Assembly (NCBI GenBank): GCA_049972525.1
Contig: JBMFKI010000004.1
Coordinates: forward strand, 1 to 64,000
Length of the DNA stretch: 64,000 nucleotides
Source of the DNA: JAVZLQ01 sp049972525
GTDB taxonomy: Archaea > Thermoproteota > Bathyarchaeia > Bathyarchaeales > Bathycorpusculaceae
Direction: 5' to 3'
This document shows positions 33,050-42,746 of this stretch, one piece after another. Position 1 is the stretch's first letter. Each line of letters begins with the position of its first letter. The notes beneath the pieces are model-generated. The model was not told the origin of the DNA. It worked only from the letters and a program-made list of their open reading frames with translations, and did no database searches. The position numbers were made by a program, and so were the translations under genes.

Positions 33050-34750
33050 ATGGAAAAACACACGCATGACATAGTTATAGTTGGCGCTGGACTTGCAGGG
33101 TTAAGGGCTGCAGTTGCCGCCGCGGAAAAAAGTAAGAAACTGGATATAGCAGTGGTGTCGAAGCTTCACCCGATACGCTCGCATTCAGTCTGTGCGCAAG
33201 GCGGAACAGCGGCTGTAATGCGTGAAAAAGACTCCTTTGATTTGCATGCTTTCGATACTATTAAAGGTGCAGACTACCTCGCAGACCAAGATGCCGTGGA
33301 ATTCTTTGTGAGACAAGCACCTAAAGAAATAATTTTAACAGAACATTGGGGGCTGCCATGGAGCAGAACAGCGGATGGAAAAATAGATCAACGCCCATTC
33401 GGCGGTCACAGTTTTCCAAGGGCATGTTTCGCGGCGGACATGACTGGCTTCCATGAGATGCACACGCTTTATGGAAAAGCAACATCATATAGCAACGTGA
33501 AATTTTATGACGAATGGTTCGCAACCTCGCTAATAGTTGAAGATAACACAGCGGTTGGTCTGACAGCGATAGAGCTTAAGACTGGCGAGATGCATGCATT
33601 CAAAGCGAAAGCAATTGTGATGGCTACTGGAGGACACGAGCGCATATATGAATTCACAACATTTTCCTACACAACAACTGGCGACGGAATGGCGATGGCA
33701 TACCGCGCGGGAGTGCCACTTGAAGACATGGAGTTCGTTCAATTCCACCCAACAGGCTTGGTTCCGTCAGGAGTGCTAATCACAGAGGGCGCTAGGGGAG
33801 AAGGGGGATACCTACTAAACGGTAAGGGAGAACGCTTCATGAAGAATTATGCTCCAGAGAAGATGGAGCTTGCCCCACGTGACGTTGTTTCAAGAGCAGA
33901 ACAGACAGAAATACTTGAAGGAAGAGGTTTTGAAGGACCATATGGACCATACATAGCCTTGGACTTAACACATCTTGGCGAGGAAAAAATAAACGAGCGT
34001 TTACCGTTAATACGTGAAGTCGCCATAAAACTAGGAGGAGTTGACCCAGTTAAGGAGTACATACCAATAAGGCCAGCAGCGCACTATTCCATGGGTGGAA
34101 TAAAAGCCAACATAAAAACAGAAACACCAGTCGCTGGATTATATGCCGCTGGCGAATGCTCATGCATAAGCATCCACGGCGCAAACAGGCTTGGAACAAA
34201 CTCGACAGCGGAATGCCTAGTTTTCGGAGCAGTTGCTGGGGAAGAAGCTGCAAAACACGCTTTGTCAACCAGTTTTAAGGAAATCCCAGGGGAGAAGCTT
34301 GCTTTAGAGGAAAAACGTGTCTATGACGGAATTTTGGGCAGTGAGGGGGGAGAGAAAGTTTCGGCTATTAGGGATGAAATGCGCCGCACAATGAACGAGA
34401 AGGTATGGATTTTTAGAAGGGGCGACCAGCTTGAAGAAGCCCTAAAAAAGATAGGGGAACTTAAAAATCGATCCAAACGGATAAAAGTTGAGGATAAACG
34501 CGGACCATTCAACAGCGGGCTCACGGAAGCCTTACAGCTCGACTTCATGCTAGACTTGGCAGAAGTCACTGTATACTGCGCGCTCGCCAGAACCGAGTCC
34601 CGCGGAGCACACACACGAAGAGACTATCCAAAAAGAGATGACGCAAACTGGCTTAAACACACATTAGCATACCGCACACGAGACGGACCAAGACTCGAGT
34701 ACATTCCAGTCACAATAACAAAGTGGACGCCAGCTGCAAGAACCTACTAG
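33050..34750 (+). CDS. tfrA: Fumarate reductase/succinate dehydrogenase flavoprotein subunit (TfrA-like)
   Basis: A 566-residue flavoprotein. FAD-binding IVIVGAGLAGLRAAVAAAEK opens the chain; the covalent-flavin region is SHSVCAQGGTAAVM; substrate-binding residues occur in QFHPTGLVPSGVLITEGARG and HYSMGGIKAN. The C-terminal domain ends ESRGAHTRRDYPKRDDANWL. It oxidises succinate or reduces fumarate. It forms an operon with the TfrB-like gene 22 nt downstream. No cytochrome b anchor genes are nearby, so the enzyme is probably soluble, like methanogen thiol:fumarate reductase. Confidence 0.9.
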   Translation: MEKHTHDIVIVGAGLAGLRAAVAAAEKSKKLDIAVVSKLHPIRSHSVCAQGGTAAVMREKDSFDLHAFDTIKGADYLADQDAVEFFVRQAPKEIILTEHWGLPWSRTADGKIDQRPFGGHSFPRACFAADMTGFHEMHTLYGKATSYSNVKFYDEWFATSLIVEDNTAVGLTAIELKTGEMHAFKAKAIVMATGGHERIYEFTTFSYTTTGDGMAMAYRAGVPLEDMEFVQFHPTGLVPSGVLITEGARGEGGYLLNGKGERFMKNYAPEKMELAPRDVVSRAEQTEILEGRGFEGPYGPYIALDLTHLGEEKINERLPLIREVAIKLGGVDPVKEYIPIRPAAHYSMGGIKANIKTETPVAGLYAAGECSCISIHGANRLGTNSTAECLVFGAVAGEEAAKHALSTSFKEIPGEKLALEEKRVYDGILGSEGGEKVSAIRDEMRRTMNEKVWIFRRGDQLEEALKKIGELKNRSKRIKVEDKRGPFNSGLTEALQLDFMLDLAEVTVYCALARTESRGAHTRRDYPKRDDANWLKHTLAYRTRDGPRLEYIPVTITKWTPAARTY

Positions 34751-34772
34751 TCATAGGGGGCGTGTAAAGGAC

Positions 34773-36338
34773 ATGAACGTTAAAGTTGAAAAAGTTGTTG
34801 AGTTTAAAATTCACCGTTACGACCCAGAAGATAAGAGGCATTATGTATCCAAATATAAAGTGCCGATACGCAAGGGCACGACGGTGCTTGACGCGTTAAG
34901 CTATATTAGGGACAACCTGGACGAAACATTGAGTTTTAGGCATTCATGCAGAATGGGCATATGTGGAAGCTGCGGAGTCAACATAAACGGAAAACCCATG
35001 TTAGCATGCTACACGCAAGTGCTTGATCTAAACTCAGACTCGCTTGAGATCGCCCCACTTTCAAACTTGCCTGTGATAAAGGATTTAGTAGTGGATACTG
35101 AACCGTTCTTTGAAGCTTTCAAGAAAATTAAGACCGTATTGATAAAACCTGAAACAGAACTTGTAAAGATGGTTGAGTTCGTTCAATCGCCGATAGACCT
35201 TAAAAAATACTGGGACTTAACACTGTGTACAAAGTGTTCAATTTGCTATTCAGCATGCCCCGCGGCAATAGATGAAAAATTCCTTGGACCCTCAGCGCTA
35301 ACAGCAAATTACAGGTTCCTCGCAGATTCAAGAGATGAAGGAGCAGATGAAAGGTTAAAACCCATGGCGAATAACATATGGCTCTGCACACAGTGTAACT
35401 CATGCACGCTCTTCTGTCCGAAACAAGTTGACTGCGCAAGCGCCCTGGTTAATGACCACTGTTTGCTGGTTGAAGCTGGGAACATTCCAAGAACAGTTAA
35501 GGATGTGCTTGAAAGCGTTTACAAATACAATAACCCTATGGGAACGCATCAAAGCAAGAGGATGGATTGGGCTAAAGGATTGAACGTTAAGTCTTACCCA
35601 TTAGTTACTGAAGCTGAGGTCTTACTGTTTGTTTGCTGCTCGAATGCCTTTGACGCTAGAAATCAAGAAACTGCAAGGATTACGGCTTCGATACTCGATA
35701 AGTTGGGTGTCAGTTATGCAACTTTAGGCTCTGAAGAATGGTGCTGCGGAGACCACATACTAAGGATGGGCGAAAAGGGATTATTCGAAGTTTTAGCAGA
35801 ACACAACATTTCAATGTTCAAAAAATTCAATGCCGAAAAAATTCTAACATTGTCACCGCACTGCTACAACACGTTTAAGAATGATAAGCCATACAGCGAA
35901 GCAAATCTAAACGTGCAGCATTACACGCAGTTTTTAGCTGAAGCAATAAGCTCAGGTAAGCTTAAACTTTCAAAAACTGTTAAAAGGCGAGTGGCTTATC
36001 ACGATCCATGCTTCCTAGGTAAACGAAACAACATATTTGATGAACCAAGGCGGATTCTGCAGACAATAAACGGTTTAGAGCTTGTTGAAATGAGAAGAAC
36101 GAGGCAAAGCAGCTTCTGCTGTGGTGGCGGCGCTGGGAGAGTCTGGACTGAAGAGGCTCCCGCTGAAAAGAGACCAGCAGTTGAAAGGGTTAAGGAAGCG
36201 TTGGAGTTGAACGTTGACACAATAGCAGTAGCGTGTCCCTACTGCATCACAACACTTGAGGACGCCATCAAAGTGTTAGATGTTGAAGGCAAAATCGCCG
36301 TTAAGGATATCCTTGAACTCGTAAAAGAAGCAATTTGA
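34773..36338 (+). CDS. tfrB: TfrB-like iron-sulfur subunit with HdrB-type CCG domains
   Basis: A 521-residue fusion. The N-terminal part is an SdhB-like protein with a [2Fe-2S] motif (CRMGICGSCGVNINGKPMLAC) and two [4Fe-4S] motifs (CTKCSICYSACP and CTQCNSCTLFCP). The C-terminal part (about 280-521) is HdrB-like with two CCG domains (EEWCCGDH, SPHCYN, CCGGGAGRVW). Methanogen thiol:fumarate reductase (TfrB) has this architecture and oxidises CoM-SH and CoB-SH with fumarate. The physiological thiol here is unknown, but HdrB-like sites argue for disulfide chemistry. Confidence 0.9.
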   Translation: MNVKVEKVVEFKIHRYDPEDKRHYVSKYKVPIRKGTTVLDALSYIRDNLDETLSFRHSCRMGICGSCGVNINGKPMLACYTQVLDLNSDSLEIAPLSNLPVIKDLVVDTEPFFEAFKKIKTVLIKPETELVKMVEFVQSPIDLKKYWDLTLCTKCSICYSACPAAIDEKFLGPSALTANYRFLADSRDEGADERLKPMANNIWLCTQCNSCTLFCPKQVDCASALVNDHCLLVEAGNIPRTVKDVLESVYKYNNPMGTHQSKRMDWAKGLNVKSYPLVTEAEVLLFVCCSNAFDARNQETARITASILDKLGVSYATLGSEEWCCGDHILRMGEKGLFEVLAEHNISMFKKFNAEKILTLSPHCYNTFKNDKPYSEANLNVQHYTQFLAEAISSGKLKLSKTVKRRVAYHDPCFLGKRNNIFDEPRRILQTINGLELVEMRRTRQSSFCCGGGAGRVWTEEAPAEKRPAVERVKEALELNVDTIAVACPYCITTLEDAIKVLDVEGKIAVKDILELVKEAI

Positions 36339-36390
36339 CAACAAGCTTTCCCAATTTTTAATCTAACTACTTGCAAAAAGGCGCAGATAC

Positions 36391-36420
36391 ATTAATATAA
36401 CTTATAATACAAATTATATG
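36391..36420 (+). promoter_or_regulatory. AT-rich promoter region before aor
   Basis: The stretch contains TTAATATAACTTATAATAC, with TATA-like elements 30-60 nt before the ATG at 36450. It is the only such region between tfrB and the aldehyde oxidoreductase gene, so aor probably has its own promoter. I cannot tell which TATA is used. Confidence 0.35.
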
Positions 36421-36449
36421 ATTCAATTTAAACTAAGTTTGGAGGAAAA

Positions 36450-38333
36450 ATGATGCACGGCTATGCTGGTCGAGTACTCCACGTAGATTTAGCAACAGGA
36501 AAAACACATGTTGAACCATTAAATGAGGATTACGCAAAAAAATACATCGGCGGAATAGGCTTAGGAATGCGCCTATGGCTTGACCATTCACAAGCAGGAG
36601 TCGACCCATTCAGCCCAGAAAACCCTTTGATTCTAACAGTAGGTCCAATAGCTGGCACCGTCTGGCCCACAGGTGGAAATGGACATGCCTTCATTTCGAA
36701 ATCGCCACAAAGTTTTGGAATAGGTGAATCGAAATCCCACGGCTCCTTCGGTGCTGAAGTGAAAAGGGCTGGATACGATGCTGTGATCTTTAAGGGTAGG
36801 GCTGAAAAACCCGTTTACGTGTGGATTGACGATGACTCGGTTCAGCTTCTCAATGCTTCGCATTTAATGGGAAAGTCTCCAGCAGACACAGAAGATGCGA
36901 TAAAGGATGAGTTGGGCGACTACTACATTCGCGTTGCAGCCATAGGTCCGGCGGGAGAGAAACTGGTTCGAATAGCATGCATAATAAATGAAAAGACAAG
37001 GGCTGCTGGCAGATGCGGATTGGGTGCCGTTATGGGTTCGAAGAATATTAAGGCAATTGCTGTTCGCGGAACACACGATGTCAGCGTCGCGAAGCCAGAT
37101 GAGTTTCTCGAGTTTGTCAAGGAGTTTCACGAAAGAATGAAAGGCCCAGCCACACAAAAATATAGAACATTAGGTACACCTGAAAATGTTCTAGTTCACA
37201 ACGCTCTACACTGCATGCCAACAAGAAACTATAACAACGCACATTTTGATATGGCGGAAAAAGTAAGCGGAGAAGCCCTAAACGAAAGGTTTGTGGCGAA
37301 AATTATTGGTTGCAGTTCGTGCGCCATGCGATGCGAACATATTGCTGTTGTTCCCGAAGGACCATACAAGGGTGCCATGGCTCGAGTTGAATATGAGCCG
37401 TTATGGGCTTTGGCACCCTACTGTGGAATAGATCGCCTTGACGCTGTAATTAAGGGAATAGAACTTTGCAATTATTATGGGATAGACGCTATAGGCGCTG
37501 GCGTTATAGTTGGCTTTGCCATGGACTGCTACGAAAATGGAATATTAACACTGGAAGACCTTGACGGGATAGACGCCAGATTCGGCAATCATGAAGCCAT
37601 GGTCAAACTTGTAGAAAAAATGGGCAAACGTGAAGGGATAGGCGACATCCTTTCAGAAGGAGTGAAATTCGCCGCTGAAAAGATAGGAAAAGGAGCAGAA
37701 AAACTAGCACAGCACATCAAAGGAGTGGAAGTTACTGGCTACGACCTTCGATCCCTAAAAACAGCTGCTTTAGGCTTTGCCGTTTCCTTCCGTGGAGCAG
37801 ACCATAACAGACATGGAGCCTACGCCTTTGACGTTAAGGGAAAAGTCAACCGTTTAGTTGCTGAGAAGGGTAGAGGAAGAATGGTTAAAGACATCGAGGA
37901 CATATACACCATTATCGACTCCTTAATCATTTGCAAATTCTCAAGGGGAACGTACTACAAGGAATTCGAAGACTTAGCTAAACTTTACACGCTTGTTACC
38001 GGCTTCGAAACAACACCACAAGAGATGAAACTTAAGGGCGAAAGGATAAACAACCTTGCAAGGGTATGCAACGTCAGAGAAGGCTTCAGTAGAAAGGATG
38101 ACACCCTACCATACAAAGTTATGCATCTTCCAATACCAGATGAAGGACCATCAAAAGGAGCTTATGTAACACAAGAAGAATTAGACTTGCTTTTAGACGA
38201 CTACTATGAAGCCAGAGGATGGAACAAAGATGGCATACCAACCGCGGAGAAGCTGAAGGAACTCGCCATGGAAGATTTGATTCCAATAATTGAAAGAAAA
38301 ATTGGAAAAAGCGGAGGAAAACTGGAGGAATAG
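36450..38333 (+). CDS. aor: Tungsten aldehyde:ferredoxin oxidoreductase
   Basis: A 627-residue AOR-family enzyme (bis-pyranopterin tungsten, one [4Fe-4S]). N-terminal HGYAGRVLHVDLATGK and YIGGIGLGMRLWLDH are typical, with pterin-binding GSKNIKAIAVRG. The cluster motif IIGCSSCAMRCEHI carries three Cys; the fourth is in DSLIICKFSRG near residue 495. It oxidises aldehydes to acids with ferredoxin as acceptor. Ribosome-binding site GGAGG is 6 nt before ATG 36450. The adjacent polyferredoxin gene, 4 nt downstream, probably carries its electrons. Confidence 0.9.
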   Translation: MMHGYAGRVLHVDLATGKTHVEPLNEDYAKKYIGGIGLGMRLWLDHSQAGVDPFSPENPLILTVGPIAGTVWPTGGNGHAFISKSPQSFGIGESKSHGSFGAEVKRAGYDAVIFKGRAEKPVYVWIDDDSVQLLNASHLMGKSPADTEDAIKDELGDYYIRVAAIGPAGEKLVRIACIINEKTRAAGRCGLGAVMGSKNIKAIAVRGTHDVSVAKPDEFLEFVKEFHERMKGPATQKYRTLGTPENVLVHNALHCMPTRNYNNAHFDMAEKVSGEALNERFVAKIIGCSSCAMRCEHIAVVPEGPYKGAMARVEYEPLWALAPYCGIDRLDAVIKGIELCNYYGIDAIGAGVIVGFAMDCYENGILTLEDLDGIDARFGNHEAMVKLVEKMGKREGIGDILSEGVKFAAEKIGKGAEKLAQHIKGVEVTGYDLRSLKTAALGFAVSFRGADHNRHGAYAFDVKGKVNRLVAEKGRGRMVKDIEDIYTIIDSLIICKFSRGTYYKEFEDLAKLYTLVTGFETTPQEMKLKGERINNLARVCNVREGFSRKDDTLPYKVMHLPIPDEGPSKGAYVTQEELDLLLDDYYEARGWNKDGIPTAEKLKELAMEDLIPIIERKIGKSGGKLEE

Positions 38334-38337
38334 AAAA

Positions 38338-38844
38338 ATGGTTAAAATTCACGAAAGAAAATTCGTCGCTGCAGACCCAGACAAGTGCGTTGGCTGTCAA
38401 GTCTGTGAATACATCTGCTCATTTACAAAAGAGAAGTCCTTTAATCCGCTGAAGTCGCGAATAAGAGTCGTTCGACTGAATCCTCTGGTGAACGTGGCGA
38501 TAACTTGCCGATTATGCGAAGACCCCCCATGCGTCGCTGCATGCCCCAGAGATGCCCTAACACAGTCCGAAGAAACAGGCATAATAATGGTGGACGAAGA
38601 TAAATGCAATGGATGCGGATGGTGCATTGAAGCATGTGACTACGGGGCAATAATGATACATCCAGAGAAAAAAGTCGTGTTTGTCTGCGACCTATGCAAA
38701 GACAAGGGCGAGCCCCAATGCGTTAAGTGGTGTCCTGAAGAGGCGTTAGACTTTGTTACAAGCGATGTCCTCGCCCAGAAAGCTAGGATTGCGGCCACAA
38801 AGAAGCTTTTCCAAGAAGCAATGAAAGTAGCAACTAGAACATAA
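38338..38844 (+). CDS. Four-cluster ferredoxin subunit, AOR partner
   Basis: A 168-residue ferredoxin of the HycB/DMSO-reductase B type. The four cysteine groups are CVGCQVCEYICSF, CRLCEDPPCVAACP, CNGCGWCIEACDYG and CDLCKDKGEPQCVKWCP, enough for four [4Fe-4S] clusters. ATG 38338 is chosen, since GGAGGAATAG lies just before it and the frame opens MVKIHERKFVAADPDKC. It is translationally linked to aor and should shuttle electrons between the tungsten enzyme and other redox partners. Confidence 0.9.
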   Translation: MVKIHERKFVAADPDKCVGCQVCEYICSFTKEKSFNPLKSRIRVVRLNPLVNVAITCRLCEDPPCVAACPRDALTQSEETGIIMVDEDKCNGCGWCIEACDYGAIMIHPEKKVVFVCDLCKDKGEPQCVKWCPEEALDFVTSDVLAQKARIAATKKLFQEAMKVATRT

Positions 38845-38881
38845 AGGTGCCATTTCCATTTTTTATTTCTGGAAAGCTGAC

Positions 38882-39376
38882 TTACGAGAGAGCACTAAAA
38901 AGTAAATCAGCAATTTTTTTGGCTGACGCCTCAACTTCCCTAGTTAAACCTTCTCCAAACTCGGCATTTTTGGGCTGTATAAGCAGTAAAGCGATTTTTG
39001 CGCCAGTTGCTTTTGAGACGTATTCACAAAAAACACGTAGTGGAAGCACATGCGTCGAAAAAGCCGGGAACGTTGCAAGGTTTTCTGAGTGTAGAAGTTT
39101 TGCCTCACCTGGCTTCAGATTTAAAATTGCTGCGTCTACTAGTAGGATGTGGGTTGGGTTGAAGTCTATTATTTGCTGTATGAAACTTTCTGGGACTGTT
39201 TCACATTCTATAAGATACACCTTTTCAGAAACTTTGCCGCGTAGATTTTGGACGATTTTTACCCCAACAAAATCGTCCATGCGTATTGGATTTCCAATCC
39301 CAGCGATAACTATTTTCCGCGCTTTTGAAAGCCACTTTTTCAACTCACTTTCAAGATTATGCTTTTTATCAGTCAA
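38882..39376 (-). CDS. [NiFe]-hydrogenase maturation endopeptidase
   Basis: A 164-residue HycI/HyaD-type protease. The motif IVIAGIGNPIRMDDFVGVK supplies the Ni-sensing Glu/Asp region, LLVDAAILN the second Asp, and FSTHVLPL the His. It removes the C-terminal extension of the hydrogenase large subunit after nickel insertion. It is the last gene of the locus-1 operon, 39 nt after mvhA, with a TTG start after GGAGA. It is the only such protease in this window, so it may serve both MvhA copies. Confidence 0.9.
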   Translation of the reverse strand: MTDKKHNLESELKKWLSKARKIVIAGIGNPIRMDDFVGVKIVQNLRGKVSEKVYLIECETVPESFIQQIIDFNPTHILLVDAAILNLKPGEAKLLHSENLATFPAFSTHVLPLRVFCEYVSKATGAKIALLLIQPKNAEFGEGLTREVEASAKKIADLLFSALS

Positions 39377-39415
39377 TTGAAGTCTCCATCAAAAGAAAGT
39401 AAGGGAAAAAGATTT

Positions 39416-40870
39416 TTACCTTTCCACGGTTTTGAGCAGTTGCTTCTTGCTGTTGTAGATTTCTATTGTCAGTGGCATCTGCCCAACCGCAAAATGCGTG
39501 GCGCATCCGAAACATGGGTCGTAAGCCCTAAAAGCCATCTCAACCATGTTAAGTATTGTATGGTCAACTTTGTCGCCGTGTATTAAGCCCTTAGCCGCAT
39601 TCCTAATAGACATGTTTATGGATGGACTGTTATTAACCGTTGCAACTATCAGGTTCACATCCTTAATAAGCGCATTCTCATCCAAAACGTAATGGTGAAT
39701 CAATGTCCCCCTCGCTGCTTCAACTACACCTATGCCCTCTCCTGGTTCGCCTGGCTTGTTGCGCACATCCTTGCTCGTTATTTCAGGATCTTTGCTCAAT
39801 TCTAAGGCTCTCTCGGAAGCGTAAAGCAATTCGATAAGCCTAGCCCAATGATAGGCAAGCGTTGAGTGAACTGGTTTTCCGCCAAGCGTCTTATACATGA
39901 ATTCATACTCCTCCTGCGCCAGTGGCGTTGCCATGCCATCTGCAGCGTTAAGCCTTCCAAGAGGCCCAACACGGTACGCACCACTTTCCGGACCGTCAAT
40001 GAAGCCTTTCCATCCAATTTTCTTCAAATATGGAAACTTAACGTAAGTCCATTCTTCAACATGTTCACCAATGTGATCAAGATAGTCTTTAGCTTCGAAC
40101 TTCAAGAACTCCATGCCATGCGGGTCTACCACCCTAATCTTGCCATCGTAAAAGTTCACATTGTTGTTTTCGTCAACTAACCCCATGTAATAGGTCTTCA
40201 GCGTGTACGCGTCGCTCCTAATCAAGTCGACGTATTTGCTGTTCCCGAGAACAAGGTCGTGGAAAAGCTTGAGCGAAAACTTTGCAAAGTTCACAGTTGA
40301 AGAAGCCATTTTCTCAATTTCGCTCCGTTCTTCTTCGCTTAATGGCTTAGAGATTCCGCCTGGTAATCCACAGACAGGATGCGTGGCTTTTCCGCCAATT
40401 ATTTCCGTTATTCTTTGACCATAAGCCCTATGCTTTATGACTTCTTTGCCGATGTCTAATCCAGCCTTTTCAATGACGCCTATAATATTTCTTTTTTCCG
40501 GAGGAGCGTCTGGTCCGACTATAAAGTCTGGTCCACCCAAATAATAGAAGTGCAACGTGTGGTCATAAATAAAATAGCCGCAGTACATGAGCTCCCTAAG
40601 TTTTTTAGCCGCTGACGGTGGATCCACGTTGAACGCTGCATCTAAGGTTTTTGTTCCAGCCATGTGATGAGCTACTGGACATACGCCGCAGATTCTACTC
40701 GTCAAAAGTGGCATATCCTCAGCTTTTCTTCCTATGCAAAACTTTTCGAAGCCTCTAAGCTCTGGAATTTGCATGTAAGCATTTTCCACTTCGCCTTCAT
40801 CGTTTAGGAATATGGCTATTTTCCCGTGTCCTTCAAGCCTTGTTATCGGGTCGATGATAACCTTTTTCAT
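39416..40870 (-). CDS. mvhA: F420-nonreducing [NiFe]-hydrogenase large subunit, locus 1
   Basis: A 484-residue group 3c hydrogenase catalytic subunit. The L1 motif RICGVCPVAHHM and L2 motif DPCFGCATHF supply the four Cys ligands of the NiFe site; the His of L2 marks the maturation cleavage site, and about 26 residues follow it. It splits H2 and passes electrons through MvhG and MvhD to HdrA. It overlaps mvhG by 4 nt. It is strongly similar to the locus-2 copy along the whole chain. Confidence 0.95.
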   Translation of the reverse strand: MKKVIIDPITRLEGHGKIAIFLNDEGEVENAYMQIPELRGFEKFCIGRKAEDMPLLTSRICGVCPVAHHMAGTKTLDAAFNVDPPSAAKKLRELMYCGYFIYDHTLHFYYLGGPDFIVGPDAPPEKRNIIGVIEKAGLDIGKEVIKHRAYGQRITEIIGGKATHPVCGLPGGISKPLSEEERSEIEKMASSTVNFAKFSLKLFHDLVLGNSKYVDLIRSDAYTLKTYYMGLVDENNNVNFYDGKIRVVDPHGMEFLKFEAKDYLDHIGEHVEEWTYVKFPYLKKIGWKGFIDGPESGAYRVGPLGRLNAADGMATPLAQEEYEFMYKTLGGKPVHSTLAYHWARLIELLYASERALELSKDPEITSKDVRNKPGEPGEGIGVVEAARGTLIHHYVLDENALIKDVNLIVATVNNSPSINMSIRNAAKGLIHGDKVDHTILNMVEMAFRAYDPCFGCATHFAVGQMPLTIEIYNSKKQLLKTVER

Positions 40871-41850
40871 TTTCTCATAATCCTCCTTCGCAGAATTGAA
40901 GCTGGCAAAGCGTACATGTAAAACGTGCCAATTGGATCCTTTATTTGGCTGATCAGTTTTTCAACTTCCTCCTCTGTGTACTTCTCTTTCTCTTCCTCTA
41001 ACCCCAATATGGAAGCTAAAGCGCTTATCATCGCAGCTCCCTGTTCTGGCGAGTTCGGGCATGGTCCACCGCATCCTGTGCATGGCATGTTAGCCTTTAG
41101 GCATCTTGCACTACATCCGCCTCTCGTGGCTGGTCCCATGCATATTATTCCCTGTTCAAGCAAGCATCTTTCAGGGTCCGGTGTCTTTTCATAAACCCTA
41201 TATATCTTAGAGATTTTCTTGTTTTCTTTCTTTCTTGGACATTCATCACAAACCGATTTAAGTGGTGCTAGAACAGAACCTTTAGGTGGCAATTCGCCCT
41301 TTGCTATAACGTCTAATGCGTAAAGTGTGCGTTCAACAGCTGGTGGGCAGCCCGGAACATAATAGTCCACGTCCACTGTTTGGTCAAGTGTTCTAACTGT
41401 ATCGTAAAATTCTGGAATTTCTAATTCGCCTTCTTTAACAGTTACTTTTGGTTTCGGTACAGTTCCATTTGGGTTTACCGTTGAAAATGTTGTTTTGTAA
41501 ACTTTCTCGAAAATCTCCTCTTTATTGGTCATGTTTGCCAGTCCTGGGATACCGCCAAGTTGGGCGCAAGCACCATAAGCAACTAAAAATTTTGATTTTT
41601 GCCTTAGAAGTTTAGCCATGTGTTCTTGTTCGCTGTTGCGTATTCCACCGTTGAAGAAGCACACGTCTATGTATTTGTCTGGCATTTCTTCGACGTCTTT
41701 GTATTTTATGTCCATTGCAACTGGCCAGAAAACTATGTCAGCTAATTGTAAAACGTCCAGTATTTTCTCGTTTATGTCTAAAACTGCGATTTCGCAGCCT
41801 CCACAACTTGCAGCCCAATAGAATGCGAATTTCAATTTTGCTTTGGCCAT
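40867..41850 (-). CDS. mvhG: F420-nonreducing hydrogenase small subunit, locus 1
   Basis: A 327-residue small subunit carrying three [4Fe-4S] clusters. The proximal cluster is bound by WAASCGGCEIA, GACAQLGGIPG and SGCPP-type CPGCPPAVER. C-terminal cysteine groups (CDECPRK, RCLLEQGIICMG, GGCSARCLKANMPCTGCGG) hold the medial and distal clusters. It relays electrons from MvhA to MvhD. The start ATG 41850 has GGAGAG upstream. The C-terminus is longer than in locus 2. Confidence 0.95.
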   Translation of the reverse strand: MAKAKLKFAFYWAASCGGCEIAVLDINEKILDVLQLADIVFWPVAMDIKYKDVEEMPDKYIDVCFFNGGIRNSEQEHMAKLLRQKSKFLVAYGACAQLGGIPGLANMTNKEEIFEKVYKTTFSTVNPNGTVPKPKVTVKEGELEIPEFYDTVRTLDQTVDVDYYVPGCPPAVERTLYALDVIAKGELPPKGSVLAPLKSVCDECPRKKENKKISKIYRVYEKTPDPERCLLEQGIICMGPATRGGCSARCLKANMPCTGCGGPCPNSPEQGAAMISALASILGLEEEKEKYTEEEVEKLISQIKDPIGTFYMYALPASILRRRIMRK

Positions 41851-41851
41851 C

Positions 41852-42745
41852 TTAATTCTCTCCTTTTTGAATTTGATTTAAAAGTTCGGATGGTTTCACT
41901 CTAAGCTCGTTTAATCCAAGTTCTTCTGGTGAAAAGCCCATGGCTAAGCCTAACAGTTGAGGATAGTGCAGAACTGGTATGCCAAACTTTTCGTTAAAGG
42001 CTCTCTCTATTCTAGGCTGGTTCATATCAAACATCATGTGGCAGAAGGGGCAAGCCGTAATTAACGCTTGAGCCTTCACTGCCCTAACGTGGTCAAGTTT
42101 TTCTTTAGCCATCTGGAATGGAACCTCCTCGTTTACGCCGATTATTGGATTTCCGCAGCATTCAGTTTCATCCATATAGTCCAAACACTGCGCACCAGTA
42201 AGCCTAATCAAGTTTTTAAGCAGCGTTGGATTTTCTGGGTCGTCGCCGTGTTTAACATATTTTGCTGGACGAACGAGGTGGCATCCTGAATGTTGGGCTA
42301 CGGAAAGATTAGTTAATGGTCTCTTAACAGAATCCCTTATCTTCTCAAAGCCAACATCCTCAGCGAGCACATGAACAAGATGTTTAACTTCTATTGTCCC
42401 TTTGAACTCCATGCCAATTTCCTTTAAATGAGCGTTCACTTCTTCCCTCAGTTTCTTATCTTCTTTCAACATTTTGTTTGTTTCATTTAAACTGCAGAAG
42501 CATCCATTACAGAGTGTTAAAATGTTCAAGTTCTGTTGTTCTGCTACACAGAGGTTGCGTGCAGCCAAAGTTATCATTAAGTCATGGTTTATTGCGTCCA
42601 TTGGGTATCCACAACAGTTAAACGTTGGCATCTCGACCAATTCTACGCCTAATTTGTCGAGGACTTTTCTCGCAGAAATTTCGTAGCTCGAAAGTCTATA
42701 TGGGATAACGCATCCCAGAAATATCAGATATTTTGGTTTTGACAT
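41852..42745 (-). CDS. hdrB: Heterodisulfide reductase subunit B, locus 1
   Basis: A 297-residue HdrB with two CCG domains. Cysteine motifs are FLGCVIP, FNCCGYP, LCNGCFCS, SGCHLVRP, TECCGNP and ACPFCHM, which in methanogen HdrB bind two noncubane [4Fe-4S] clusters where the heterodisulfide is cleaved. The disulfide used here need not be CoM-S-S-CoB, because no methyl-CoM reductase is visible. It is adjacent to hdrC, 1 nt away. Confidence 0.95.
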   Translation of the reverse strand: MSKPKYLIFLGCVIPYRLSSYEISARKVLDKLGVELVEMPTFNCCGYPMDAINHDLMITLAARNLCVAEQQNLNILTLCNGCFCSLNETNKMLKEDKKLREEVNAHLKEIGMEFKGTIEVKHLVHVLAEDVGFEKIRDSVKRPLTNLSVAQHSGCHLVRPAKYVKHGDDPENPTLLKNLIRLTGAQCLDYMDETECCGNPIIGVNEEVPFQMAKEKLDHVRAVKAQALITACPFCHMMFDMNQPRIERAFNEKFGIPVLHYPQLLGLAMGFSPEELGLNELRVKPSELLNQIQKGEN

Positions 42746-42746
42746 T

